DNA of 61,448 nt from Verrucomicrobiota bacterium. GTDB lineage: Bacteria > Verrucomicrobiota > Kiritimatiellia > SS1-B-03-39 > UBA6053. The first letter of the stretch is position 1. Every line of letters begins with the position of its first letter. The position numbers and the translations under genes were made by a program. Where the stretch lies: contig JAFIGD010000031.1 in NCBI GenBank assembly GCA_020831625.1, positions 1-61,448 of the forward strand. Reading direction: 5' to 3'. Of this stretch, positions 17,457-26,566 are shown one piece after another. The notes under the pieces were generated by a model. That model was not told the DNA's origin and ran no database searches. It worked only from the letters and a program-made list of their open reading frames with translations.

Positions 17457-18641
17457 ATGCGATTGCCCGGAACTCCGTTTCATTTCTCCTACTGCCTGAA
17501 TGTCCACCCCGGCGAATCTCTTGATGGCCTGTACCGCGTCCTGGACACCTGCATCCCCGAAATCAAACAGGCGCTCAGCCCCGGTGCGCCGTTCGGTCTC
17601 GGGCTTCGCCTTGCGAACCGCGCCGCCGCGGAACTGCGATCGCCTGAACGCCTGGCGGCCCTTCGCGACCGTCTTCAAACCGGAAATCTGTACGCTTTCA
17701 CTGTCAATGCCTTTCCCTATGGTGCCTTTCACCAAACCCGCGTCAAAGAAAACGTCTACGCCCCGGACTGGCGGACACCGGAGCGGCTTGACTATACCCG
17801 CAACGTCTTCAACGCGCTGGCCGAACTGCTGCCTGATGACGTGTCCGGATCGGTCAGCACGGTTCCTCTCTCCTATGGCGCATGGGATTTCAGCGAATCG
17901 GACCACGCCCGCGTCCGACAACACCTTTGTGACCTCGCGTTTGAACTGGCCCTCCTGGAGGAGAGCACCGGCAAAACCCTTCACCTCGGTCTCGAACCCG
18001 AACCCGACTGCACCCTCGAAACCACGCCGCAAACCGTCTCCTGGTTTGAAGACGATCTTTTCCGCCTCGGCGCACCCGGGCTGGCGAAACGGAAAGGACT
18101 CGACCCCGACTCCGCTGAAGACCTCCTTCGCCGCCATATCGGCGTATGCTTTGACACCTGTCACGTGGCCATGCAGTTCGAAGACCCGCTCGAAACCCTA
18201 CAAACCTATACCCGCCGCGGCATCCGCATCTCCAAAGTGCAGGTCAGCGCCGCCCTCGAATGCGACCCGTCCCCCGAAAGTCTCCACGCCCTCCGCGACT
18301 TCGACGACGGCGTCTATCTGCATCAGGTGAAATCCGGAGACCTCCAATCCTGGCCCGATTTGCCCGCCCTCTTCGCCGATCCGCCGGACAGCAGTGCCCC
18401 CCTCCGCATCCACTGCCACGTCCCGCTCCACTGGCCCGGGTCCGGCCTGCTTCGCAGCACCCGTCCCACCCTCACCCCCGCCTTTTGGCAGGCGCTGCTG
18501 CAAAGCGGCTGCGAACACATCGAAGTCGAGACCTACACCTTCGATGTCCTCCCGCCCGACGTGCGCGGCGGTTCCCTAACCCGTAATATTCTCTCCGAAT
18601 GCGAATGGGCTTTGGACGCCCTGAAAAGGAAATCCATATAA
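17457..18641 (+). CDS. EboE-like TIM-barrel protein (metabolite traffic protein family)
   Basis: A 394-aa protein that I recognise as EboE-like from FHFSYCLNVHPGESLD, PFGLGLRLANRAAAEL, TVNAFPYGAFHQTRVKE, DWRTPERLDYTRNV and HIEVETYTFDVLPP. The fold is a xylose-isomerase-like TIM barrel. In eustigmatophyte endosymbionts, cyanobacteria and others, EboE belongs to the ebo cluster, thought to help export or traffic a metabolite precursor. No other ebo gene is in view. The start at 17457 has no clear ribosome binding site. The stop overlaps the DUF2339 start by 1 nt (TAATG). Confidence 0.83.
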   Translation: MRLPGTPFHFSYCLNVHPGESLDGLYRVLDTCIPEIKQALSPGAPFGLGLRLANRAAAELRSPERLAALRDRLQTGNLYAFTVNAFPYGAFHQTRVKENVYAPDWRTPERLDYTRNVFNALAELLPDDVSGSVSTVPLSYGAWDFSESDHARVRQHLCDLAFELALLEESTGKTLHLGLEPEPDCTLETTPQTVSWFEDDLFRLGAPGLAKRKGLDPDSAEDLLRRHIGVCFDTCHVAMQFEDPLETLQTYTRRGIRISKVQVSAALECDPSPESLHALRDFDDGVYLHQVKSGDLQSWPDLPALFADPPDSSAPLRIHCHVPLHWPGSGLLRSTRPTLTPAFWQALLQSGCEHIEVETYTFDVLPPDVRGGSLTRNILSECEWALDALKRKSI

Positions 18642-20857
18642 TGTACAACGAATGGGTCTGGATTCTGCTTTTGCTTTTCCTCTTTTGGGGTCTGCCTCTG
18701 ACCCTGGGGATCACCGCCCTCGTCAAAATCCGCACCCTGCGGAATGAGGTCTACCTCCTGCGTCAAAACCTGCGCCGCAAAACCGATGCTCCCGCCTCCG
18801 CCGATCCCGCGGCCGCGCCGGTCATTCCTCCGCCCCTGCCGCCCCGGAAACCGGAAGCGCCTCCCGCGAAGCCCCCCAAACCCGCTTCCGACGACGCATC
18901 CATTGTGCCGCATCTCCCCCAATCGCCCTTCAACGAAATCCTCGTCGGCGGCAAGCTCGCCAGTTTCGCCGGCATGGCGCTGGTCCTCATCGGCATCGCC
19001 CTGCTCATCGGCTACGCGGTCCGCCACGCCTGGTTCGGCCCCGGCGCCCGGGTGCTCCTCGGCCTCGTCTCCGGCGCGGTCTGTGTCGGTCTCGGTCACC
19101 TCGCCGAAGTCAAAGGCAACCAAAAACTCCACATCCTCGCCCGCAGCCTCACCGGCGGCGGCGCGGCGATTTTCTACTTCTGCGTCTTCGCCGCTTACAG
19201 CTTTTACGAACTCATTCCGGGCCCCCTGGCCGCCGGTGGCCTGGTTCTCAGCGCCGCCGCCACCCTCGGCCTCGCCGTCGCCTACCGCAGTCAGGCCGTC
19301 GCCGTGATCGGTGTGCTCGGAGCCTTTCTCATGCCGGTTTTTCTCGACGATCTGTCCGACAGCCGTCTCTTTTTCCTCAGCTATATCGCCCTCATCAATC
19401 TGCCCGTTATTTTCCTCGGGCTGCAGCGCAAATGGCAGGCGCTCTACAATCTGGCCTTCGGATTCACCTTCTTTTTCGTTTGCGCCCTCGCGGTTTCCGA
19501 ACCGCCGAGGCTGCGGGACGGCTCTCTGCTGCTGATCTTCGGTTTCATTTTCTTTCTGCAATTCATCTCGCTCGGACTCCTCAAACTCCGCCGCGAACGC
19601 GACATCCGCGGCCGCACCGCCGATATCGTCCGTCTCATCCTCAACTCACTGGGACTGCTGGCCCTGCTGTATCATGAGTTCGAGGCGATGGACCTCAGCG
19701 CCTACACCGCCGCCGCGATGCTGGCGGTCGCGCTCCTGCACATCGGCTTCGTCCGCCTCGGCTGGAAAGCCTTTCCCGCCTTTGAACTCGACAACCTCGC
19801 CCTTCTCGTCGGAGCCCTCACCTACGCCAGCCTCGCGCTGCCCGTGCAGCTCGACGGCGCCTGGGTCAGCACCGGCTGGGCGGTCATGGGCGTGATCCTC
19901 TGCGCCTTCGCCCTCCGCGCCAGGATCCCGCTTCTCCAGGTCATCGCCACCCTGCTCGGCCTGCTGGGGCTCATGAAGTCCCTCACCTTCGACATCCGGT
20001 TTTACCAAACCGCCCCCGATCTCTTTTTCAATGCCCGCTTCGCCAGCGGCCTTGTGTCAGCCCTCCTCCTGGGTGCCCAGGGTTGGCTGCACCGCCGTCA
20101 CGGGAACGCCCCGGAGAACGCAACCGTCTCCAGCGCCCCGCTGGTGCTCTCGCTGGGACTCCTCGGCATCCTCTTCGTCTTTTTCGCAGATGTCTTTTGG
20201 ACCCTCGGCACCCGCGACAGCGCCGCCTGGCTTCTCTCCACCCTCTTCCTGCTCATCACCGCCGTCACCGCCGCCTTCCTCGCCCGGAATGAACCCGGCA
20301 TCGCCCGGCTGACCCTCCTGCTCTTCGCGCTGCTCCCGGTGAAACTGCTGATCGACCTGATCGCGCTCCACGCCATCGGATATCCGGATGACCTGCTCAT
20401 CTTCGGCAATTTGACCTTTTTCGCCCTGCTCGTTCTGTGCGCCCTCAGCCTTCTGCTCAGCCGCGAACTGCCCCGGCGGGATCCCTTTCCCTCCCTCCTC
20501 GCCGGAAACGCCTACGCGGTCACCCTCCACCTCAGCGCTCTGGCCGCCGGCATCCTCATTGTCACCACCGAACTCTACCGCATTCGAAGCGACTGGAACC
20601 AGACCGCCGTCACCGTCTGGTGGGCCGCCTGCGCCATGGCCCTGGTGCTGGCGGGCCTGTTCCGGAACACCCGCGCCCACCGCCGCGCCGGACTCACGCT
20701 GTTCGCCCTCACCACCGCGAAAGTGCTGCTCGTCGACATGTCCGAACTCGAGGGCCTCGACCGCATCACCGCCTTCCTCGTCGCCGGGGTGCTGCTGCTC
20801 ATCCTTTCTTTTCTCTATCAGCGCGCCGCCACCCGCCTCCGGGAGAACACCCCATGA
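18641..20857 (+). CDS. DUF2339 polytopic membrane protein
   Basis: A 738-aa protein with one N-terminal TM helix (WVWILLLLFLFWGLPL, about 6-22), a Lys/Pro-rich linker (residues 45-90), the conserved FNEILVGGKLASFAGMALVL (about 101-120), then some twenty hydrophobic helices to the C-terminus. This is the DUF2339 layout. The function is unknown, although the family is often paired with DUF3999 proteins. It is coupled to both neighbours: TAATG with eboE-like and ATGA with DUF3999. Confidence 0.88.
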   Translation: MYNEWVWILLLLFLFWGLPLTLGITALVKIRTLRNEVYLLRQNLRRKTDAPASADPAAAPVIPPPLPPRKPEAPPAKPPKPASDDASIVPHLPQSPFNEILVGGKLASFAGMALVLIGIALLIGYAVRHAWFGPGARVLLGLVSGAVCVGLGHLAEVKGNQKLHILARSLTGGGAAIFYFCVFAAYSFYELIPGPLAAGGLVLSAAATLGLAVAYRSQAVAVIGVLGAFLMPVFLDDLSDSRLFFLSYIALINLPVIFLGLQRKWQALYNLAFGFTFFFVCALAVSEPPRLRDGSLLLIFGFIFFLQFISLGLLKLRRERDIRGRTADIVRLILNSLGLLALLYHEFEAMDLSAYTAAAMLAVALLHIGFVRLGWKAFPAFELDNLALLVGALTYASLALPVQLDGAWVSTGWAVMGVILCAFALRARIPLLQVIATLLGLLGLMKSLTFDIRFYQTAPDLFFNARFASGLVSALLLGAQGWLHRRHGNAPENATVSSAPLVLSLGLLGILFVFFADVFWTLGTRDSAAWLLSTLFLLITAVTAAFLARNEPGIARLTLLLFALLPVKLLIDLIALHAIGYPDDLLIFGNLTFFALLVLCALSLLLSRELPRRDPFPSLLAGNAYAVTLHLSALAAGILIVTTELYRIRSDWNQTAVTVWWAACAMALVLAGLFRNTRAHRRAGLTLFALTTAKVLLVDMSELEGLDRITAFLVAGVLLLILSFLYQRAATRLRENTP

Positions 20858-22104
20858 TCAAAGCACTTCTCGTTTCCACCCTCTTTTCCCTCGCGCTGCG
20901 CGCCGAAGCCCCCCGCGACTTCGCCTGGCGGATCCCGCTCTCCGGTGACATCCAACCCGACGCCTACTACAGCATCCCCCTTCCCCGCGAAGTCCGCGCC
21001 CACGCCGCCGATTTTCCCCGGGATCTGCGCATCCTCGACGAAACCGGCGCCGCCTGGCCCTTCTTTCTCGAACGCCCCCCGCAAACCGGCCCCGCCACCG
21101 AAGCCGTTTCCGCCGTCCGGCGCAACGCCCTCCACGTCGAAGGCCCCGACGGCCACCGCCAAATCGACCTCCACATCTCCGGCGACCGACCCGCCCACAC
21201 CCAGCTTCACATTCAAACCGACGGAACCGATTTTGTCCGCCGGGTCGAAATCCTCGGGTCCGACGACCAGCAAACCTGGGGACTGATGGCCATGGGCTAT
21301 CTCATCCACGCCAACCGCCCGCAAACCCTCCGCGAAACCACCATCCGCTACCCCGTCTCCAATCTGCCCTATCTCCGCGTCCGTGTTTTCCCCAACACCC
21401 GCGACGCCCTCGAAACCTTCAGCATCCAAACCCTCCGCGTCGAACGCGCCACCCGGACACCAACCCCGCCGCTCACCGAACACGCCTTCACCCGCCTCCC
21501 CGACACCTCCGCCGAACGGGGCATTCAGCAGATCCACCTCGATCTCGGCCTTGAGCGACAACCCTTTCAGGCGATTGAACTCACTGTCAAAGGCCGCGAC
21601 TATCTGCGCCGCGTCAACGTCTTCACCCGCAACCGCGAATCCGATCCCTGGCGCGGCAGCGGCGGCGGCGATATCCTGCGCGTGGAAACCCTCCGCCAAA
21701 ACCGCCTCAACGTCAGCGGCGCCGGACGCTTCATCCGCCTTGACATTCACAACCACAATGACCCGCCCCTCGACATCCAAGACCTGCGCGTGCTCTACCG
21801 CACCGAGCACCTCGTCACCCAGGCCCCGTCGAACCCCTCCGCGCCAAGCCTCTATCTCGGGGCCGAACACCTTCCCGCGCCCCGCTACGACCTGCAAACC
21901 CGCTGGGAGCGCCTCCCGTCGGCCCCGGCGCTGCAAACCCTTCATCCCGGCGGCCTCGAGGAAAATCCCCTGCACCGCGCCGGGCTCTCCCCCGACCGCC
22001 TCCGCATCCTCTCCATCCTCCTCGTCGCCGCCGTCAGCACCCTCGTCATCTGGATCATTTACCGCATGATGACCTCGCCCCCGCAGCCCGAATCCCGCTC
22101 CTGA
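20854..22104 (+). CDS. DUF3999-like secreted protein with C-terminal membrane anchor
   Basis: A 416-aa protein with a signal peptide (MIKALLVSTLFSLALRAEA), a long extracytoplasmic region that looks like two beta-rich, discoidin-like halves (residues 25-370), and a C-terminal TM helix (ILSILLVAAVSTLVIWIIY, about 390-408). DUF3999 genes are commonly found beside DUF2339 genes, which supports the call. No catalytic motif is recognised. The pair probably forms an envelope complex, an inference from coupling alone. Confidence 0.82.
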   Translation: MIKALLVSTLFSLALRAEAPRDFAWRIPLSGDIQPDAYYSIPLPREVRAHAADFPRDLRILDETGAAWPFFLERPPQTGPATEAVSAVRRNALHVEGPDGHRQIDLHISGDRPAHTQLHIQTDGTDFVRRVEILGSDDQQTWGLMAMGYLIHANRPQTLRETTIRYPVSNLPYLRVRVFPNTRDALETFSIQTLRVERATRTPTPPLTEHAFTRLPDTSAERGIQQIHLDLGLERQPFQAIELTVKGRDYLRRVNVFTRNRESDPWRGSGGGDILRVETLRQNRLNVSGAGRFIRLDIHNHNDPPLDIQDLRVLYRTEHLVTQAPSNPSAPSLYLGAEHLPAPRYDLQTRWERLPSAPALQTLHPGGLEENPLHRAGLSPDRLRILSILLVAAVSTLVIWIIYRMMTSPPQPESRS

Positions 22105-22125
22105 CCCGGCCAAAACGAAAACTCG

Positions 22126-22160
22126 CACCCACTCCCCGCTTGCAAAGCGAGTGCTTTTAA
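22126..22160 (+). terminator. Possible Rho-independent terminator after the DUF3999 gene
   Basis: An imperfect hairpin is formed by ACTC...GCTT-GCA-AAGC-GAGT within 22131-22152, with a CCC bulge, followed by CTTTTAAA. The stem is weak and the T-run is short, so this is only a candidate. Confidence 0.35.
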
Positions 22161-22221
22161 ACTAGGGGAATTCCATGCGATTTTCAAACGATTCAAGCCC
22201 GACGCCCGGGAGGCTCCGCAC

Positions 22222-22476
22222 ATGAAGCAAACCCTCGGCTGGACCGATGCCGAACGCGAAGACGGCCCCTACGATGTCGAAGCCCACCACAACCGGAATC
22301 AATGGACCTTCAAGCGCCGCCGAAACCGCCGGGACCTCTGGGAAACCTACGCCCCGGAGCTGCGGGACTGGGAGGCGCTGCTGGACCTGCTCCAGCGCAA
22401 ATACCAGCGCCGCCGCTGCGCCTGGCGCGATGTCGAGGAAGTCCAGGCCTTCCTCGACAAAGCCCGAAACGCGTAG
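22222..22476 (+). CDS. Small highly charged hypothetical protein
   Basis: An 84-aa protein rich in Arg, Asp, Glu and Trp (WETYAPELRDWEALLDLLQ). It is predicted soluble and mostly helical, with no signal peptide and no recognised motif. The frame is plausible because its codon use matches neighbouring genes and it fits a gap of 426 nt between the DUF3999 gene and uxaC in the same orientation. I do not recognise a family. Confidence 0.6.
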   Translation: MKQTLGWTDAEREDGPYDVEAHHNRNQWTFKRRRNRRDLWETYAPELRDWEALLDLLQRKYQRRRCAWRDVEEVQAFLDKARNA

Positions 22477-22530
22477 GGGCGAGACCTGTCTCGCCCACAC
22501 CCACAGTTCACCCCCAAAAACCGTATCACT

Positions 22531-23955
22531 ATGACCAATAACACCCCCTTCATCCACGACGATTTTCTCCTCCAGAATGAACCCGCAAAGCATCTCTATC
22601 ACACCTACGCTGAAGAGATGCCGATTATCGATTACCACTGCCACCTCAGCCCGCAGGAAATCGCCGAAGACAAACGCTGGGACACCATCACTCAGGTCTG
22701 GCTCTACGGCGATCACTACAAATGGCGCGCCATGCGCACCAACGGCGTCGCCGAGAAATACTGCACCGGCGACGCCTCCGACTGGGAAAAATTTGAAAAA
22801 TGGGTGGAAACCCTCGCCGCCTGCTATCGCAATCCGCTCTACCACTGGAGTCACCTCGAACTCTCACGTTATTTCGGGATTACCGAACTCCTGACCCCCG
22901 CCAACGCCCGCGAGGTCTACGACCGCGCCAACGCCCGCCTCGCCGAAGCCGACTTCAGCGCCAGGGGCCTCATCCGCATGTCCAACGTCAAAGCGGTCTG
23001 CACCACCGACGACCCCGTCGACGATCTCCGCTGGCACCGTCAAATCCGCGAAAGCGGCTTTGAGGTCAAAGTCCTTCCCGCCTGGCGTCCCGACAAGGCC
23101 ATGGCCGTCGAAAACACCCAGACGTTTCTGGACTACGTCCAAAAGCTCGCCCTCGCCGCCGACCGGGAGATCACCGACTTCCACAGCTTCATGACCGTCC
23201 TCAAAGCGCGGCATGATTTCTTCCACGCCGAAGGCTGCCGCCTTTCCGACCACGGAATCGAACGCTTTCACGCCGCCGACTATACCGAATCCGAGATTCA
23301 CGCCATCTTCGACACCCTCCTGCAGGGCAAAACGCTGTCCCCCGACCAAATCGAACAGTTCAAATCCTGCATGTTGCATGAGTTCGGGGTGATGGACCAT
23401 GCCAAAGGCTGGGTGCAGCAGTATCACTACGGTGCCCTCCGCAACAACAACACCCGCCTCTTCAAAGCCGTCGGACCCGACACCGGCTTCGACAGCATCG
23501 GCGACTTCACCGTCGGCAAAGACCTCTCCAAATTCCTGGACCGGCTCGACCTCAACAACCAGCTCGCCCCCACGATCCTCTACAACCTCAACCCGCGCGA
23601 CAACCACCTCCTCGCCGCCATGCTCGGCAATTTCCAGGACGGCTCCCGCCCCGGCAAAATGCAGCACGGCAGCGGCTGGTGGTTCCTCGATCAAAAGGAC
23701 GGCATGGAGCGTCAAATGGAAATCCTCTCCCAACTCGGCCTCCTTAGCCGCTTTGTCGGCATGCTCACCGACAGCCGGAGCTTCCTCAGCTACACCCGCC
23801 ACGAGTACTTCCGCCGCATCCTCTGCAACATGATCGGCAAAGACGTGGTTGAAGGAGCCCTGCCCAACGATCTTCCCGCCCTCGGCGCCATGATCCGCGA
23901 CATCAGCTTCAACAACGCCGCCCGCTATTTTGACTTTGGGATCGACCCAGTTTAA
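22531..23955 (+). CDS. uxaC: Glucuronate (uronate) isomerase
   Basis: A 474-aa amidohydrolase-superfamily isomerase converting D-glucuronate to D-fructuronate and D-galacturonate to D-tagaturonate. Recognisable blocks are PIIDYHCHLSPQEIAEDKRW (about 31-50, HxH metal site), KAVCTTDDPVDDLRWH, LTDSRSFLSYTRHEYFRR (about 410-427), and the C-terminal NNAARYFDF. The length matches the family. With the GH4 and other glycosidases in the window it points to uronate catabolism; no other uronate-pathway enzyme is adjacent. Confidence 0.96.
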   Translation: MTNNTPFIHDDFLLQNEPAKHLYHTYAEEMPIIDYHCHLSPQEIAEDKRWDTITQVWLYGDHYKWRAMRTNGVAEKYCTGDASDWEKFEKWVETLAACYRNPLYHWSHLELSRYFGITELLTPANAREVYDRANARLAEADFSARGLIRMSNVKAVCTTDDPVDDLRWHRQIRESGFEVKVLPAWRPDKAMAVENTQTFLDYVQKLALAADREITDFHSFMTVLKARHDFFHAEGCRLSDHGIERFHAADYTESEIHAIFDTLLQGKTLSPDQIEQFKSCMLHEFGVMDHAKGWVQQYHYGALRNNNTRLFKAVGPDTGFDSIGDFTVGKDLSKFLDRLDLNNQLAPTILYNLNPRDNHLLAAMLGNFQDGSRPGKMQHGSGWWFLDQKDGMERQMEILSQLGLLSRFVGMLTDSRSFLSYTRHEYFRRILCNMIGKDVVEGALPNDLPALGAMIRDISFNNAARYFDFGIDPV

Positions 23956-23972
23956 GGAAAGTGATTCTACAC

Positions 23973-24001
23973 TTGTCAATGTTCAGGTAACGTCATAAGT
24001 G
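23973..24001 (+). promoter_or_regulatory. Predicted promoter upstream of the PfkB kinase gene
   Basis: TTGTCA (23973-23978) and TAAGTG (23996-24001) are separated by 17 nt, 66 nt before the start codon. The -10 is a moderate match. Confidence 0.4.
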
Positions 24002-24017
24002 CAAATCCGCTGCAATT

Positions 24018-24038
24018 CAGGCCGCAAGCCTGTTATAA
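24018..24038 (+). terminator. Weak hairpin between uxaC and the PfkB gene
   Basis: A 5-bp stem, CAGGC-CGCAA-GCCTG (24018-24032), is followed by TTATAA. It could end uxaC transcripts or form part of the leader of the next gene. The stem is too short for a firm call. Confidence 0.3.
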
Positions 24039-24066
24039 AACCTCTTAAACCTCTCCTATTCCCCCC

Positions 24067-25188
24067 ATGTCATCCAAACCTGAAAAACTGATAAAAGCCG
24101 CCCAGCAACTCGAATCCGTCCCCGCCAACGCCGGGGTGCTCATCGGCTTTGACGGCTTTATCGACGAAATTATCCGCCTGGTCGACACCCGAACCTCTCC
24201 CACGGACTACACCCCCATCTCCACCATCACCGAATTCGGCCAGCGCATCTCCGCCGCCGCCGGGCTCAGTTGCAACATCGAAATGGTTCCCGAGCAGATC
24301 AAACTCGGCGGCAACGGCCCCATTATGGCCAACAACCTCGTCGAGCAGGGATATGCGGTCACCTATTGCGGCGCCCTCGGAGCCGAAGGCAACGTGAACC
24401 CCGTGTTCAGCGATTTCGCCGACCGCTGCGCCGAAGTCATCACCCTGTGCGATCCCGGCCATACCGATGCCGTGGAATTCGACGACGGCAAAGTCATGCT
24501 CGGAAAAATGAACACCCTGCCCTCCGTCAACTGGGACAATCTTCTGGCGCAGGTTCCCGCAGAAACGCTTAAAGAAAAACTCAAAGCGGTGGAACTCATC
24601 GGGTGCGTCAACTGGACCATGCTCACCGAAATGAACACCATTCTGCAGGGGCTGGGGAGCATCCTCAAGGATTTGCCCACTCGGAAAAAACTTTTTATTG
24701 ACCTGACCGACCCCCGCAAACGCAGCCGCGAAGACATTGCCAAGGTGCTGAGCATCCTTTCCGACCTCAATAAGGTCACCGATGTGGTCCTCGGTCTCAA
24801 CGAAAACGAATCTGTCCAGGTCGCCGAGGTGCTCTTCGGTCATGCCGGCGACGACCTCACCGCCCGGGCGCAAAACATCCGCACGAAACTGGACCTCTTC
24901 CAGGTTGTGATTCACCCCACCCGCAGCGCGGCAGTCGCAAGCGCCGAAGGCGAATGGTTCATCGAGGGTCCCTACACCCCCAAACCCAAACTGACCACCG
25001 GCGCGGGCGACAACTTCAACGCCGGATACTGCAACGGGCTCCTCAGCGGGCTGTCCCCCGAAGGCTGCCTGATTACCGGCGTTTCCAGTTCCGGTTTCTA
25101 CGTGCGCAACTGCCGCTCCGCCACCCGGGCCGAACAGATCAACTTCCTTCGCGCCTGGTCCGACGCCGGCGGCGGAGACATGCCCTGA
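24067..25188 (+). CDS. PfkB-family carbohydrate kinase
   Basis: A 373-aa ribokinase-fold sugar kinase. The C-terminal signature TTGAGDNFNAGY (about 315-326) has the catalytic Asp and anion hole; KLGGNGPIMANNL (about 80-92) is the N-terminal substrate block and VVLGLNENE the nucleotide region. The substrate is uncertain: position after uxaC suggests 2-keto-3-deoxygluconate or another sugar-acid product, but the sequence alone does not show this. Its stop is one base before the ATG of the NusG-like gene (TGA-G-ATG). Confidence 0.9.
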   Translation: MSSKPEKLIKAAQQLESVPANAGVLIGFDGFIDEIIRLVDTRTSPTDYTPISTITEFGQRISAAAGLSCNIEMVPEQIKLGGNGPIMANNLVEQGYAVTYCGALGAEGNVNPVFSDFADRCAEVITLCDPGHTDAVEFDDGKVMLGKMNTLPSVNWDNLLAQVPAETLKEKLKAVELIGCVNWTMLTEMNTILQGLGSILKDLPTRKKLFIDLTDPRKRSREDIAKVLSILSDLNKVTDVVLGLNENESVQVAEVLFGHAGDDLTARAQNIRTKLDLFQVVIHPTRSAAVASAEGEWFIEGPYTPKPKLTTGAGDNFNAGYCNGLLSGLSPEGCLITGVSSSGFYVRNCRSATRAEQINFLRAWSDAGGGDMP

Positions 25189-25189
25189 G

Positions 25190-25738
25190 ATGACCGACAC
25201 CCCGGACCTTCCCCCCGATCATCCTCTCGCCCTCCTCACCCCCGCCCCGCCGGATCAGCGGTGGGTCGTGCTGCACACCCGCCCCCGCTGCGAAAAAAAA
25301 CTCGTTCAACACGCGCGCCTCCGCCCCTGCCGGACATATCTGCCCACCACCCGGCGGGCGCATAACTACGGCAAACGCGTCCGTGAATACGATGTGCCCC
25401 TGATCAACGGCTACGTCTTCGCCTGTATTCAGAACGAGGACCTCAGTTGGTTCCGGAACAATCCCTACGTCGCCAATCTCCTGGAGGTGCCCGACGAGGC
25501 CGAATTCCTCACCCCGCTCCGCGTCCTGGCCGACGCCCTCAACCGGGGTCTCGAAGTGGAGGTGCTCCCCTACCTCAAACCCGGCAAAAAAATCATCATC
25601 ATCGGCGGCCCCATGAAAGGCCTCGAAGCCGTCATCGCCGAGGTCAAAGGCAAAAACAAAGTCATCCTCCGGCTCGAACTCATCCAGCAAAGCGTCGCCC
25701 TCGAAATCGACACCGCCTGGATCAAATCCGCCGACTGA
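25190..25738 (+). CDS. NusG-like transcription antitermination factor (specialised paralogue)
   Basis: A 182-aa protein with a NusG N-terminal domain (RWVVLHTRPRCEKKLVQHA, about 25-43; PLINGYVFACI, about 70-80) and a C-terminal KOW-like domain (GPMKGLEAVIAEVKGKNKV, about 141-159). It resembles the RfaH/UpxY/LoaP side of the family rather than housekeeping NusG, which is usually followed by ribosomal protein genes. It is coupled to the PfkB gene and followed by 1.36 kb of repeats, so its target operon is not obvious. Confidence 0.88.
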   Translation: MTDTPDLPPDHPLALLTPAPPDQRWVVLHTRPRCEKKLVQHARLRPCRTYLPTTRRAHNYGKRVREYDVPLINGYVFACIQNEDLSWFRNNPYVANLLEVPDEAEFLTPLRVLADALNRGLEVEVLPYLKPGKKIIIIGGPMKGLEAVIAEVKGKNKVILRLELIQQSVALEIDTAWIKSAD

Positions 25739-26110
25739 TCTCCGCGCCCCCTTCGCCCCCCGGAATTCAGAGGTCAGAGGTCAGCACCGCCGCCGACGGG
25801 GATCGGAATTTTAACGGAGAAGAAGTGAGAGGTGAAAAACAAATGCAGGCCCAACGGCCCGACTCTTCAAAGCCCGGTCCGTCAGGACTGGGTTTTGCCC
25901 TCACAGAAAAACAAAGCACTGAAGGTGCGGCTTAAGGGACATTTCAAAGCGATCCGGTCATGGCGTTTTGGGGGATGCGGAGAAGACGCTTTGTGTTTCT
26001 TTGCGTCCTTCTGCTCCCCCCCCTTGCCTCACAGCCCGCCTGCGGCGGGTAAACATCCGTGGTCTTCGATCCGTGGTCTCATCCTAAGGTTTCCCCCACA
26101 GCCCTCTGCC
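25739..26110. other. Non-coding DNA downstream of the NusG-like gene
   Basis: No credible gene is seen. It holds the phrase AGAGGTCAGAGGTCAG (near 25769), which recurs in similar form at 55500-55525, a CCCGCCTGCGGCGGG hairpin (26035-26049) and CATCCGTGGTC repeat fragments from 26056. The short open frames here run through repeated sequence. Confidence 0.6.
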
Positions 26111-26341
26111 TCTCCTTGATTCCACCGGCATCTCAGCCTTCAGCAAGAGGCAGTGCCCCTTGACCTGTTTACCACACAATGCGCATCCTGAAGGGATGCC
26201 ACACCTTTGCCCCATATCCATTCGCGGGACGGCAAGGCCATTTTCAGGGTTTCCTTCCCGAATTCATCCGCTGTCCGGCGCAAGCTGTCCGTTGGAACTC
26301 CCCCAATCTTCATCCGCGGTCTTCTATCCGCGGTCTCTTCC

Positions 26342-26369
26342 GCGCTCTCCGAGCTTGCTCGGGGAGCGC
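26342..26369. repeat. 28-nt near-perfect hairpin within the composite repeat
   Basis: The arms GCGCTCTCCGAGC and GCTCGGGGAGCGC flank a TT loop: 13 bp with a single T-G pair. Related but less perfect hairpins occur in the other two modules. It could be a REP-like palindrome or a transcript-end structure. Confidence 0.6.
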
Positions 26370-26566
26370 AACCATCTCATTCCACGAACCGCCTGCCGCC
26401 CCCAAAAAAAGCGATTTCCGAGCTTGCTCGGGAAGCGCAACCCATCTTATCGAGCGGCATGAGATGATTCCGCGCAACGAGCAAGCTCGATGCGCGGTGT
26501 CTTTTGAAGCAAGCTCAGCCTGCATGCACGAAGTCCCTCAAAATTAAGGCCCTTTTGATTGGGACC

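Noticed and set aside
20437-22104. Longer start for the DUF3999 gene
   Set aside because: The first part is an Arg/Pro-rich frame inside DUF2339; the signal peptide begins at the Met at 20854.
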